Assembly (NCBI RefSeq): GCF_026262645.1
Contig: NZ_SHNO01000001.1
Span: 3,348,001-3,412,000, forward strand
Origin: Candidatus Marimicrobium litorale
Lineage (GTDB): Bacteria; Pseudomonadota; Gammaproteobacteria; Pseudomonadales; Halieaceae
DNA: 64,000 bases
Direction: 5' to 3'
Part shown: positions 45,475 through 54,053 of the stretch, in pieces
How the letters are laid out: each line of letters starts with the position of its first letter
Numbering within the stretch: position 1 is the stretch's first letter
Notes under the pieces: generated by a model
Told to the model about the DNA's origin: nothing
What the model saw: the letters and a program-made list of their open reading frames with translations, nothing else
Database searches by the model: none
Program-made: the position numbers and the translations under genes

Positions 45475-46158
45475 ATGGCAATTTTAAGCCCTCTTGGCAA
45501 CCTGTTTGGACGGTCACCGATCGGCCCCATTCAGGAACATATGGCGCTGGCAGACGAGGCGGCACAACTATTGCCAGCGCTGTTTCGGGCCATGGCTGCC
45601 GATGACTGGGACTCCGCCAAGCAGGTGCACAAAGACATTGTCTCCGCGGAATCTGCGGCAGATAAAATGAAGCGCTCCGTGCGAAAGCATTTACCGAATA
45701 ACCTGTTCCTGCCAGTACCCCGTTCCGATTTATTGACGCTGGTCGGCATTCAGGACCATGTTGCCAATACCGCCAAGGATATCGCGGGATTGGTGATCGG
45801 CCGTAGCATTCGATTTCCCGAGAAGCTTCAGGATGCGGCCATCGAGCTGGCCGAGGCTTCTGCGGCAACCTCTGCTCAGGCACTCAGCGCGATTCAGGAA
45901 CTGGATGAATTACTGGCGGTTGGATTTACCGGGCAGGAAGAAGTGCGCCGTGTAGAGGACATGCTCAAGACACTCGATAAACTCGAACGGGCGTCTGACA
46001 AAATGGCGATCAAGATGCGCTCGGCGCTGTTCAAATTGGAAAAAGATCTTCCGCCGGTGGAAGTGATGTTTCTCTACCAGATCATATCTTTGGTTTGCAC
46101 GGTAGCAGACGATGCTGAAGCTGCCGGCGATCGACTGCAAATACTCATGGCCAAGTAG
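45475..46158 (+). CDS. DUF47 / PhoU-like phosphate transport accessory protein (TIGR00153)
   Basis: The 227-residue all-helical protein matches the TIGR00153/DUF47 layout: NLFGRSPIGPIQEHM, AAD-K-KRSVRKHLP(N)NLFLPV, DLLTLVGIQDHVANTAKDIAG. Such proteins resemble PhoU and sit next to low-affinity phosphate permeases, probably gating transport. The gene ends 9 bases before the Pit permease start, so they form an operon. It is cytoplasmic. Coding sequence here looks more GC-rich than the signalling island. Confidence 0.92.
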   Translation: MAILSPLGNLFGRSPIGPIQEHMALADEAAQLLPALFRAMAADDWDSAKQVHKDIVSAESAADKMKRSVRKHLPNNLFLPVPRSDLLTLVGIQDHVANTAKDIAGLVIGRSIRFPEKLQDAAIELAEASAATSAQALSAIQELDELLAVGFTGQEEVRRVEDMLKTLDKLERASDKMAIKMRSALFKLEKDLPPVEVMFLYQIISLVCTVADDAEAAGDRLQILMAK

Positions 46159-46167
46159 GGAGCCAGT

Positions 46168-47451
46168 ATGGAGATCATCGCCCAATACGGGACTATTTTC
46201 TTGATCATGGCCTGCCTTTTTGGTTTTTTTATGGCCTGGGGGATTGGCGCCAACGACGTGGCGAATGCGATGGGCACGTCGGTGGGTTCGGGTGCACTGA
46301 CGCTAAAACAGGCCATTCTGGTGGCTATGCTGTTCGAATTTTTGGGGGCATATCTCGCCGGTGGCGAGGTCACCTCGACGATTCGGAAGGGCATCATCGA
46401 CCCGTCAATCATGGACGACAACCCGGAGCTCATGGTCTACGGAATGCTCTCCGCACTTCTCGCGGCGGGCACCTGGCTGATGATAGCGAGTATCAAGGGG
46501 TGGCCGGTTTCCACTACCCACTCTATTGTCGGCGCCATCGTTGGTTTTTCCGCTGTGGGCATATCTGCCGATGCGGTGAATTGGGGTAAGGTCGGTACCA
46601 TTGTGGCGAGCTGGATCGTGTCTCCACTGCTGGCCGGCACTATTTCCTTCGGCCTTTTTATGAGCGTTAAGGCCCTCATCCTCGATACTGAAGACCCCTT
46701 CCGTCGGGCCAAGAAGTATATCCCCGTCTACATGTGGATGGTGGGATTTATGATTTCCATGGTCACTCTGCTGAAGGGGCTCAAACACGTCGGCCTGGAT
46801 CTGGATCTGGGCCTCGGTAGTACCTTTGCGAACGCGATACCCATCTCTGCCGGTGTGGGGCTGCTGGTGGCCGCCCTCGGTACCTTAATGATACGCAACA
46901 TCAAGGAGGTCACCGGTGGCACACAGCGGTTTGCCTCGGTAGAAAAGGTGTTCGGCGTATTGATGATCTTCACCGCCTGCGCCATGGCCTTTGCTCATGG
47001 CTCCAATGATGTGGCCAATGCGGTAGGCCCCCTCGCTGCGGTTGCAAGCACTGTGCAATCTGGCGGAGAAATCGCGGCCAAGTCCGCGGTACCCTGGTGG
47101 ATCTTACTGGTCGGCGCGGTTGGCATCGTGGTGGGCCTGGCCACCTACGGCTGGCGCGTGATTGTGACGGTGGGTAAGAAAATCACTGAACTGACGCCCA
47201 GTCGGGGTTTTGCCGCTGAATTGGGTGCCTCTGCTACGGTGGTGATTGCGTCGGGCACGGGGCTGCCTATATCGACTACCCATACGCTGGTGGGAGCGGT
47301 GCTGGGCGTTGGCTTCGCCCGGGGTATCGGTGCGCTGAATATCGGCGTCATCGGTAATATCTTCGCCTCCTGGGTGATTACGTTACCGGCTGGCGCAGGT
47401 CTGGCGATTTTATTTTTCTTCCTGTTCAAGGGTATTTTCGGCGTGCAGTAG
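46168..47451 (+). CDS. Pit-family inorganic phosphate transporter
   Basis: The 427-residue membrane protein shows the duplicated PiT signature: GIGANDVANAMGTSVGSGAL near the N-terminus and HGSNDVANAVGPLAAV in the second half, each followed by an STTH element (VSTTHSIVGA, ISTTHTLVGAVLG). It imports phosphate, as a metal-phosphate complex, with protons or sodium. It follows the DUF47 gene by 9 bases with AGGGAG as ribosome binding site. Both genes together form a standard low-affinity phosphate uptake unit. Confidence 0.95.
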   Translation: MEIIAQYGTIFLIMACLFGFFMAWGIGANDVANAMGTSVGSGALTLKQAILVAMLFEFLGAYLAGGEVTSTIRKGIIDPSIMDDNPELMVYGMLSALLAAGTWLMIASIKGWPVSTTHSIVGAIVGFSAVGISADAVNWGKVGTIVASWIVSPLLAGTISFGLFMSVKALILDTEDPFRRAKKYIPVYMWMVGFMISMVTLLKGLKHVGLDLDLGLGSTFANAIPISAGVGLLVAALGTLMIRNIKEVTGGTQRFASVEKVFGVLMIFTACAMAFAHGSNDVANAVGPLAAVASTVQSGGEIAAKSAVPWWILLVGAVGIVVGLATYGWRVIVTVGKKITELTPSRGFAAELGASATVVIASGTGLPISTTHTLVGAVLGVGFARGIGALNIGVIGNIFASWVITLPAGAGLAILFFFLFKGIFGVQ

Positions 47452-47697
47452 GTGGCGATCACGTGTCAGCCTACATTGTCTGAATGGGTGTGCGGGTAGA
47501 GAACAACGCGGCCGGTTGCCACAGGCATCGACAGACATCTCGTGTGATTGCAATCATTCCTGCCGAGTGGCAAAGCATAATCCGAGAGAATACGGAATTA
47601 CCGTCAGTGATGAAAAGCCGTATCGTTGGTCGACCAAACTAGCCACTGGGTAAATGCCCAGCTGCCGTAAAAAGCAGCCCGTTGATGCGTTGGCTTT

Positions 47698-48225
47698 TTA
47701 GGGGTCGGCCGGTCGGCAGATGCTGGCGTCCAGGGCGGCTTGCTGTTGTGATCGATCTCCCATCGCCGATGCGCGCAATAGCACCACGCCCCGTGACGTG
47801 GGTGACTGTATGACGTCACCTTCATAGTTCTCAGGTGATTGATCGGCGCTTATCAGGGTCACATTGGCTATGCTTCCGACCCGGTCTCGCTCGGCGCGCT
47901 GGTTGGTGATTCCGGCATAGTTGTCCGTGTTCATCTGGTAGAACTGCATGGACCAGTAGCGCGCAGGGACTGGCGCCTCTATCGTCAGCGCACCTTCTTT
48001 TAGATTATAGATGCAGCTGGCATAGAGCAGGTCAGGGCTGGGACGCACCACGTGGCGGGAGTTCTCGTCGGGCACCGCTGCTACCACCAGCTGGTTGTGT
48101 CCCTGTCGCTTATCACCAAGGAAGTAGAGTGCTTCCATCGCCAGGTAAGGCAATAGCAGCGCCAGCACGTATTGGCCTGCCCACGCGCAGACGACAATAC
48201 CGAGCAACCATTGCAACAGTTTCAT
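47698..48225 (-). CDS. DUF1254 domain protein, membrane anchored
   Basis: The 175-residue protein has one N-terminal hydrophobic helix (LLGIVVCAWAGQYVLALLLPYL), then a DUF1254-type domain: VVRPSPDLLYASCIYNL and ARYWSMQFYQMNTDNYAGITN. DUF1254 is usually the N-terminal half of a larger DUF1254-DUF1214 protein; here it is a separate, shorter product. Its ATG overlaps the stop of the upstream DUF1214 gene (ATGA), so the halves are coupled. The domain faces the periplasm. Function is unknown. Confidence 0.85.
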   Translation of the reverse strand: MKLLQWLLGIVVCAWAGQYVLALLLPYLAMEALYFLGDKRQGHNQLVVAAVPDENSRHVVRPSPDLLYASCIYNLKEGALTIEAPVPARYWSMQFYQMNTDNYAGITNQRAERDRVGSIANVTLISADQSPENYEGDVIQSPTSRGVVLLRASAMGDRSQQQAALDASICRPADP

Positions 48226-48827
48226 TGGCAGTCCTCCCGGGTCACCCTGGGCAGTGGCGCGGACCTTGGTGTGTTCAGATACGCCTCCCCTGGCGTATAC
48301 AGGCGCAACAATAAGTCGAAGTCGTGACTGGTAGACTTACGCCATGCGGGTGCTCCGGCGGGCCCAATTGGCAACCAGTTGCCCGGCTGTTCGGTTGCCG
48401 CAACCGTAATTACCCAGCTGCCATCGACCTTGCGTATCAGATTTTCATTGTTGAAAGAATAGCGTCTCTGTGAATTGGGCATCAGGTAATTGTCCCAGCC
48501 GTAGGCGGTGACGCTCCACCAGTTTGCGTCATAGTCCCTGCCTTCGATGCGGTAGCGACAATTCAGGCGCAACGGTTCACCGTTTATTGCACTGAGACGG
48601 TAATACATCGAGTCTTCTTGAGCCGATGCCAGCAAACCACCCAGCGCTACCCCTGCTTTTAACAGGATGTTGGCGTCTTTCGTGCCTGTAGCGGTGCTGG
48701 TCACCCAATCCCCGTTCTGCAGGTTCATGCCATTCAAGCCTGCACCGATGGTGCGCGCCAGCAAGACGGCCGACAGCACCAGGGTGATGATTGCGGCAGC
48801 AGTCAGCTTGGACAGATTTTTCAGCAC
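48222..48827 (-). CDS. DUF1214 domain protein, membrane anchored
   Basis: About 201 residues with an N-terminal membrane helix (AAAIITLVLSAVLLARTIGAG) and a DUF1214 domain: CRYRIEGRDYDANWWSVTAYGWDNYL, WLPIGPAGAPAW and LLLRLYTPGEAYLN-type ends (motifs given in parts). The start is taken as GTG 48827 because AAAGGAG stands five bases before it; a longer frame to 48881 lacks this. It is the promoter-proximal member of a two-gene unit with the DUF1254 gene, and the domain order is reversed relative to the usual fused proteins. Confidence 0.83.
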   Translation of the reverse strand: MLKNLSKLTAAAIITLVLSAVLLARTIGAGLNGMNLQNGDWVTSTATGTKDANILLKAGVALGGLLASAQEDSMYYRLSAINGEPLRLNCRYRIEGRDYDANWWSVTAYGWDNYLMPNSQRRYSFNNENLIRKVDGSWVITVAATEQPGNWLPIGPAGAPAWRKSTSHDFDLLLRLYTPGEAYLNTPRSAPLPRVTREDCQ

Positions 48828-49099
48828 AGCGACTCCTTTTTTGGCGACGTCATGAAAAATTGCATGGGGGCAGTATGACATCCAGAAAAACGCAAGACTA
48901 ATCAGATTCGTCCTGAATGAGCAGACAACAAGCGCTAATGTGTGTCGAAAAGCTTGCGATGAGTCTGGTTTGGTAGCAGCGGGCAGCGGGCAGCCGGGGT
49001 ATATTGGTGCAGTGTCAGCTCATGGCTGTGGGTTCACGTATCAATAATCGGGGGGAGGCAGGGTAACTCAATACCCAAGCGGAGCTGGCTTGTGCGAGC

Positions 49100-49126
49100 C
49101 GATAAACAACATACCGTTGTTTATCG
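49100..49126. terminator. Hairpin at the end of the DUF4130 gene
   Basis: CGATAAACAAC and GTTGTTTATCG form a perfect 11-bp inverted repeat with a five-base loop. It includes the stop codon of the minus-strand DUF4130 gene. There is no T-run after it, so it may protect the mRNA 3' end or act as a weak terminator. Confidence 0.45.
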
Positions 49127-50068
49127 CGGTTTGTCAGTGGAGGTGCCCGTAGTCTGGTCGATGCGATTGTTTAGCCGCAGCGTGTCTTGAAACTGAGCGA
49201 CCGCTTGGGATTTGTCACGGGCGCGATTGCTATTGGTCGCTGGCGCATCAATCATTTGCGCAGTAATTGCGGCTGCGCCTCTGGTCAAGTTTTTAATACA
49301 GGTCGCCTCCGGCAGGTATTGCCAATATTTTTTGGGCATTTCGCTTCTCATCGCCTGTTCTTTCAAGCGTGCAGGGTTGAAGATATTGCGATAGTAAGCC
49401 TTCCAAAAAATGTCAAACGCATCAGTATCGATGTCAGGCTTCACTACTCCTTCCGATAGGGTGAGTTGTGCCGTATCCCAATGGGCGCAACCACCGGGGG
49501 TCAGAATTGACCAGCTCATCCCGGTGAAACGCTTAACGAAAAACGGCGCAACCGATTCGATTATGGCGTGCGAGGGTTCGAACCATGCCACGTAATATTC
49601 AGCATTACCCTCTGCGGATTCTGGACTGACAACCTCAACGTCGTGGTTCACTACCTGCTGAAAGCGCACGAACGCTTTCATTTTGTGCTTGTCACGACTG
49701 ACCGCTTTACACATGCTGTCCAGGTAACGCACTTCCGGGTCAGAGGTCAAAAGTAGCGTTTCTTTCCCATCGTTCACGATGCGCCACAGCAAGGAATACA
49801 GGATTGACCATTTTCTTGCGGAGTCTTTTATGTCTGAAAAGCAGGCTGCCTGTTTAGCGCGCTGCAGGAACTCTCGCGGTATCGTGTGGGTGCCACTGCT
49901 GCTCACTGGTTTTGCAGGATCAATGATGGCCTCCAGAGAGCTTGGCGAAAAGAGGCCCTGTTGTTCCGGAGGCTGCCAGCTCACGTTTGAAGGCGCTACG
50001 TTGGCCTGTAACAATGTCCGGGCGATTGTTCGCCAGCCATCGAAGTCAGTGACAGAAAAGGAATACAT
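49121..50068 (-). CDS. DUF4130 / TIGR03915 DNA-metabolism protein
   Basis: The 315-residue protein starts with MYSFSVTDFDGWRTIARTLL, typical of TIGR03915 proteins, and contains a uracil-DNA-glycosylase-related DUF4130 region (FVRFQQV, YYVAWFEPSHAIIESVAPFFVKRF in parts, WDTAQLTL). It is known to occur beside a radical-SAM partner (TIGR03916) in many bacteria; biochemical activity is not established to my knowledge. It begins 9 bases after that partner and shares its promoter with the LexA-type box at 51371. A role in DNA repair is inferred. Confidence 0.85.
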   Translation of the reverse strand: MYSFSVTDFDGWRTIARTLLQANVAPSNVSWQPPEQQGLFSPSSLEAIIDPAKPVSSSGTHTIPREFLQRAKQAACFSDIKDSARKWSILYSLLWRIVNDGKETLLLTSDPEVRYLDSMCKAVSRDKHKMKAFVRFQQVVNHDVEVVSPESAEGNAEYYVAWFEPSHAIIESVAPFFVKRFTGMSWSILTPGGCAHWDTAQLTLSEGVVKPDIDTDAFDIFWKAYYRNIFNPARLKEQAMRSEMPKKYWQYLPEATCIKNLTRGAAAITAQMIDAPATNSNRARDKSQAVAQFQDTLRLNNRIDQTTGTSTDKPR

Positions 50069-50077
50069 AGGCCTTGC

Positions 50078-51349
50078 TCATTCAAAAAGGTTCATTTGCT
50101 GACTTTTTTGCGCAATAAACAAGCTCGAAAAATTGGCCGCGTCTAATTGGGTGGGTTTAGGGTGATGGTCTATTGTTGTAACAAAATATTTCAGTTTTTC
50201 GATGGGCAAGCGAAGTTTACTCAGATCTTGATAGCGAAGTGCCGCTACCTTGCGTTGCGCGACCAGCCGACGAGCGTTGATGACGCCTATGCCGGGAACG
50301 CGCAATATTGTCTCGAAATCGGCGCGGTTGAGATCGACCGGAAACGCATCTCGATGGCGAATGGCCCAGGCCAGCTTGGGGTCGACATCAAGAGATAGCA
50401 TTCCAGGTGAGGGGCTGTCATTGGTCACGTCAGTCAGCTCATCAATACCATAACCGTAGAAGCGAAGCAGCCAGTCGGCTTGATACAGGCGGTGCTCCCT
50501 GACTAATGGCGGAGACTTTAACGGCAGTTCTGATGATGCATCGGGTATCGGGCTAAACGCCGAATAATAAACCCGTTTCATCTTAAACGATTGGTACAGC
50601 TGGCTTGCCTTGCGCAGAATAATCGCATCATTGGATGTATCCGCACCTACGATCATTTGCGTGCTCTGGCCACTGGGGGAAAATTTAGGCGCAATGAGTT
50701 TCTTGTTTGCCTTCTTGCGGGCCAGTTTTTTGGATTCTTTGTATTCTTCAATTCCGCTGCTCAGATTAGCCATTGATCGCACGATAGACTGTGCGTTTTT
50801 CTCGGGCGCGAGGCGTTTTAGAGAGGTCTCGGAGGGCAGTTCCACGTTTATACTCAGTCGATCAGCATAGAGGCCGGCTTCGGCGAGCAATTCGGGTGAG
50901 GCTTCAGGTATGGTTTTAAGATGTATGTATCCACCAAAGCGATGCTCGAGCCTGAGCTTTCGCGCAACTGCCACCACCTGCTCCATTGTGTAGTCGGCGC
51001 TTTTTATGATGCCTGAGCTGAGGAACAAGCCTTCGATGTAGTTTCGTTTGTAGAACTCCATGGTCAGGTTAACCACCTCATCAATAGAGAAACGCGCCCT
51101 CGGGACGTTGCTGGATGTGCGATTAACGCAGTACGCGCATTCATACAGACAGAAGTTGGTGAGTAAAATTTTTAGTAGAGAAATGCATCTTCCATCAGGG
51201 GTGTAACTGTGGCAGATACCCATGCCGGGGCTTGTTGACCCGATACCTTGATTTTTGAGGGAATTACGAGACTCTGTTCCGCTGCTGGCGCACGACGCAT
51301 CATACTTTGCGGCATCCGCCAGAATCTCTAATTTTTGGAGAACGTCCAA
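50078..51349 (-). CDS. Putative DNA modification/repair radical SAM protein (TIGR03916)
   Basis: The 423-residue protein has the radical-SAM cluster motif CLYECAYC (CxxxCxxC) near residue 70, preceded by AAKYDASCASSG and CHSYTPDGRC, and a C-terminal helix-hairpin-helix (LRVPGIGVINARRLVAQR) for DNA contact. This order defines the TIGR03916 family. The start is TTG 51349, the first start after an in-frame stop, and the resulting N-terminus matches family members. It is followed by the DUF4130 gene. The promoter overlaps a LexA-like palindrome, so SOS control is likely. The chemical reaction is unknown. Confidence 0.9.
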   Translation of the reverse strand: MDVLQKLEILADAAKYDASCASSGTESRNSLKNQGIGSTSPGMGICHSYTPDGRCISLLKILLTNFCLYECAYCVNRTSSNVPRARFSIDEVVNLTMEFYKRNYIEGLFLSSGIIKSADYTMEQVVAVARKLRLEHRFGGYIHLKTIPEASPELLAEAGLYADRLSINVELPSETSLKRLAPEKNAQSIVRSMANLSSGIEEYKESKKLARKKANKKLIAPKFSPSGQSTQMIVGADTSNDAIILRKASQLYQSFKMKRVYYSAFSPIPDASSELPLKSPPLVREHRLYQADWLLRFYGYGIDELTDVTNDSPSPGMLSLDVDPKLAWAIRHRDAFPVDLNRADFETILRVPGIGVINARRLVAQRKVAALRYQDLSKLRLPIEKLKYFVTTIDHHPKPTQLDAANFSSLFIAQKSQQMNLFE

Positions 51350-51370
51350 TGTGTGAGCCTGTACCGATTA

Positions 51371-51386
51371 CTGTATGTACATACAG
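51371..51386. promoter_or_regulatory. LexA-type SOS box
   Basis: CTGTATGTACATACAG is a perfect palindrome matching the gammaproteobacterial LexA consensus CTGT-N8-ACAG. It lies 22 bases ahead of the radical-SAM start and overlaps the predicted -10 element, a typical place for repression. Confidence 0.85.
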
Positions 51387-51411
51387 TAATTAAAAGAGAG
51401 ACTCGATTCAA
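51383..51411 (-). promoter_or_regulatory. Predicted sigma-70 promoter of the radical-SAM/DUF4130 operon
   Basis: On the minus strand TTGAAT and TACTGT are separated by exactly 17 bases. The -10 element lies within the LexA-type palindrome, so bound LexA would block polymerase. Confidence 0.55.
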
Positions 51412-51624
51412 GGGATTTCGGCGCTGGCAAGTCAGCGCAGAACAGCGGGCAGGGTCAGTGCAGGTATGGCGATCAATCACAACGCATTGTTCGATGCACC
51501 CCCGGCGTGCCTAGCTGATTCGGCGAGTGTGCTGCTGTGAGTCGGCGCGGTGACGATCGCTTTTTTGACTCGATTGGCCCCTCTAAGGTTGAGAGATGCG
51601 GGCCCGCGCAGTGACCGGCTTGGC

Positions 51625-52164
51625 TTAAAGTAACAGCAGCCCGAAAACTACAGCCCCCGCACTGAGTGTCATCAGGGTAGACCTCCGAAGACGTGCGGCG
51701 GATAGTCCGAGCCACAGTCCGGACAGGATAATAATCACCAGCCCAAGGGCAAAAACTTGCTGAAACGTTTTGAACGCCGCGGGACCATGGCCCTTATGTA
51801 ACTCGATCAATCGGCTCTGAAGATCGGGTTGTGCGTGTATAACGTCAAGGTGGCCTGGCTTGATTTTAATGACGTAGTGGTCGGAAGAGGTTGGGCGAGT
51901 GTAAAGGCTGGTCCCTTTCACCTTTACATAGTCGAAATCGTATGATGTTACTCCGGCGATGGATAGCAGGTTCGCTACCTCCGCCCCAAGCGCGGCTGAG
52001 TCGCTATCGATCGTGATTTCATCACTCTGAAAAATGACGGCTTGCGTCACCTCGCCTTTGATGCCCAGTAAATAAAGACCGCCTGAGATCGCGACAAGCA
52101 ACACTGCGGGTGCAAAGAACGCGGCAAGATACATGTGAACAGTAATGAGTAGTTTGCGATTCAT
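51625..52164 (-). CDS. PepSY-associated transmembrane protein
   Basis: About 179 residues: a first membrane helix (AAFFAPAVLLVAISGGLYLLG), a periplasmic region of about 90 residues with the PepSY-like strands YDFDYVKVKGTS and VIKIKPGHLDVIHA, then two more helices. HMYLAAFFAPAVLLVAISG resembles the first helix of PepSY-TM proteins, some of which handle siderophore or iron reduction. ATG 52164 is preferred to the longer 52284 frame. The role is uncertain. Confidence 0.65.
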   Translation of the reverse strand: MNRKLLITVHMYLAAFFAPAVLLVAISGGLYLLGIKGEVTQAVIFQSDEITIDSDSAALGAEVANLLSIAGVTSYDFDYVKVKGTSLYTRPTSSDHYVIKIKPGHLDVIHAQPDLQSRLIELHKGHGPAAFKTFQQVFALGLVIIILSGLWLGLSAARLRRSTLMTLSAGAVVFGLLLL

Positions 52165-52618
52165 GGATGAGTTCCGCCGAAAGGGGTTGGATAAAAAGTA
52201 ACCAGTACAAAGCGTGACGTGGCTACCGTGTACGGGCCGCAAAGGCCTCTGTGCGATTAACACTCGTGGTGTCGCTGTGCGCACGCATCGAGGTGGAGTA
52301 TAGCTAGTGCTCGCGCGCGATTCATAGGCAGCATTGCTTCGATAGTGATAATATTTGCGCTCGTTGGATAACAGCCAATGGGGGCGGTGATGGGCCCGCC
52401 TCTGGGCACTCCAAGGCTGGATTGCGACGGGGGCAGCAAAGCGCTGAACGCATGGTTATGCCCGAAGCACTGCAGCACTGGAGGCTTTAAGTGAATATTT
52501 ACCCCTTTTTGGGGTGATCCACGGAACTATTCAGAGCGTAAGGGTCCTATTCTCCCAGTGATTGTGCGTCATCCATCGCTTCTTTTAACCGTATATTTTC
52601 GAAAAGGGCCTCTGCACT
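52165..52618. other. Divergent intergenic region
   Basis: About 450 bases between the PepSY-type gene (minus) and the acetylesterase-like lipoprotein gene (plus). It contains a small hairpin ACCCC-TTTTT-GGGGT at 52501-52515 of unknown role. No supported gene. Confidence 0.4.
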
Positions 52619-53806
52619 ATGAAAAAAACTACCAAAATGGTGCGCAAGGCCTCTCACGTTGCGTGGGTGCGCCTCGCATCGACCCTGTGCCTCGCAGCGT
52701 TAGTGGGGGCTTGCTCTGACAGCAGTAATAACTCGAACAGCGGAGATAGCGGCTCAGGCGGTGTCGACGGCGGTGGGGAGCCCTTCGCTGAGCTGATCGA
52801 CAGTGGCATCGCGCGCTACCTCGGGCTGTACACGCCCATGACCTCCGAGACATTGGAGAGCGGGGTGGTCGCCCATACCTTTGGTGCCGGCGATGGGCCC
52901 CTGTGCCTGGATGGCTCTGAGTATCGCATGGGCACGTTTAACCAAGGGTCAGACGAGTTGGTGATTTTTTTGCAAGGGGGAGGCGCGTGCTGGTCAACTC
53001 TCTGCTCGGCGACGGAGTCAGCCGAGTCGGGTATTCCGCAGGTCGGAATTCTTGACCCCGCTCGCGAGGATAACCCGGTTAAAAGCTGGAATCAGGTCTA
53101 TTTGCCCTATTGCGATGGCGGCCTGCATGCCAGTGACGCGGACAACGACTATGATGGCGATGGCACGCCCGAGACTCGTCAAAGGGGTCTGCATAACCTC
53201 TCCGCTTCGTTGGATGTGGCCGTCAATGCGTTTCCGTCCCCCAGCCGCATCCTGCTGACAGGGGCTAGCGCTGGAGCCTATGGCACGACATTCGCGCTCC
53301 CCTTGGTGCGGCACCTGTACCCAGACGTCCCCATCGAACTGGTCAATGATTCCGGCGTCGGGATCGGTATTCCAGACGATCAGAGCTACCTGATGTTGTT
53401 GATGAGTGATTGGAACCAAAGCGCTTTTATCCCGGAGGATTGCTCTGGCTTGCCATGCTTGGGTGAAGACGGCCATCTCAGTGACTACCAAAGCTGGCAG
53501 CTAGACGTCGATACTCTGACAAGGCGTTCTTACCTTTCTTCCAAGCAGGATTCAGTTATTGCTTTGGGTTTTCTGCAAATCGGCGGGCCGGCTCATGAGG
53601 CCGCTTTGATTCCTGAGCTGGCAGATATGGAAGTGCGTCATCCCGACAGGGTCCGCAGCTGGGTAGTTGACGGCAGCACACACACTTACGTTCAGCGAGA
53701 CCCCGAGGCCACGTCTGGCGTTGGCATTAATGGCGGTGTATCCGTGTTCGATTTCATCCGCGCTCAACTGGACGATTCACCCGACTGGGTTTCGGTCAGC
53801 GACTAG
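52619..53806 (+). CDS. Pectin acetylesterase-family lipoprotein
   Basis: The 395-residue precursor has a lipoprotein signal with lipobox LVGAC (Cys32), a Ser/Gly-rich linker, then a pectinacetylesterase/Notum-type alpha/beta hydrolase: VIFLQGGGACWSTLC (oxyanion region) and TGASAGAYG with nucleophile Ser218. NDSGVGI and GPAHEA may hold the Asp and His of the triad. An insertion of the form DADNDYDGDG (near residues 172-182) resembles a calcium-binding loop. It would remove acetyl groups from polysaccharides or another acyl group from a surface substrate, attached to a membrane. The true substrate is unknown. Confidence 0.82.
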   Translation: MKKTTKMVRKASHVAWVRLASTLCLAALVGACSDSSNNSNSGDSGSGGVDGGGEPFAELIDSGIARYLGLYTPMTSETLESGVVAHTFGAGDGPLCLDGSEYRMGTFNQGSDELVIFLQGGGACWSTLCSATESAESGIPQVGILDPAREDNPVKSWNQVYLPYCDGGLHASDADNDYDGDGTPETRQRGLHNLSASLDVAVNAFPSPSRILLTGASAGAYGTTFALPLVRHLYPDVPIELVNDSGVGIGIPDDQSYLMLLMSDWNQSAFIPEDCSGLPCLGEDGHLSDYQSWQLDVDTLTRRSYLSSKQDSVIALGFLQIGGPAHEAALIPELADMEVRHPDRVRSWVVDGSTHTYVQRDPEATSGVGINGGVSVFDFIRAQLDDSPDWVSVSD

Positions 53807-54053
53807 CGCCACTGATGCGCCCACGTGCTGTTCAGCATAAGGCGGGTGCACGCGTGTTATGGCTCGATGCCAGTGGGGGAAAGTGTTGCACATAGGGGAC
53901 GGCGCTGTTCTGTCACGGGGAAGTGCTGGTGGCGGTGGCTGACAAACCCACGGCTGGTCGAAACAGGTTAGGCAGGAACACCTTATCTCTAGAAGGGCGG
54001 TGCTCTCTCGGTCTTTGGCGTTCAAAAACGAGACGCCGTCTCCGTAACCCGCA

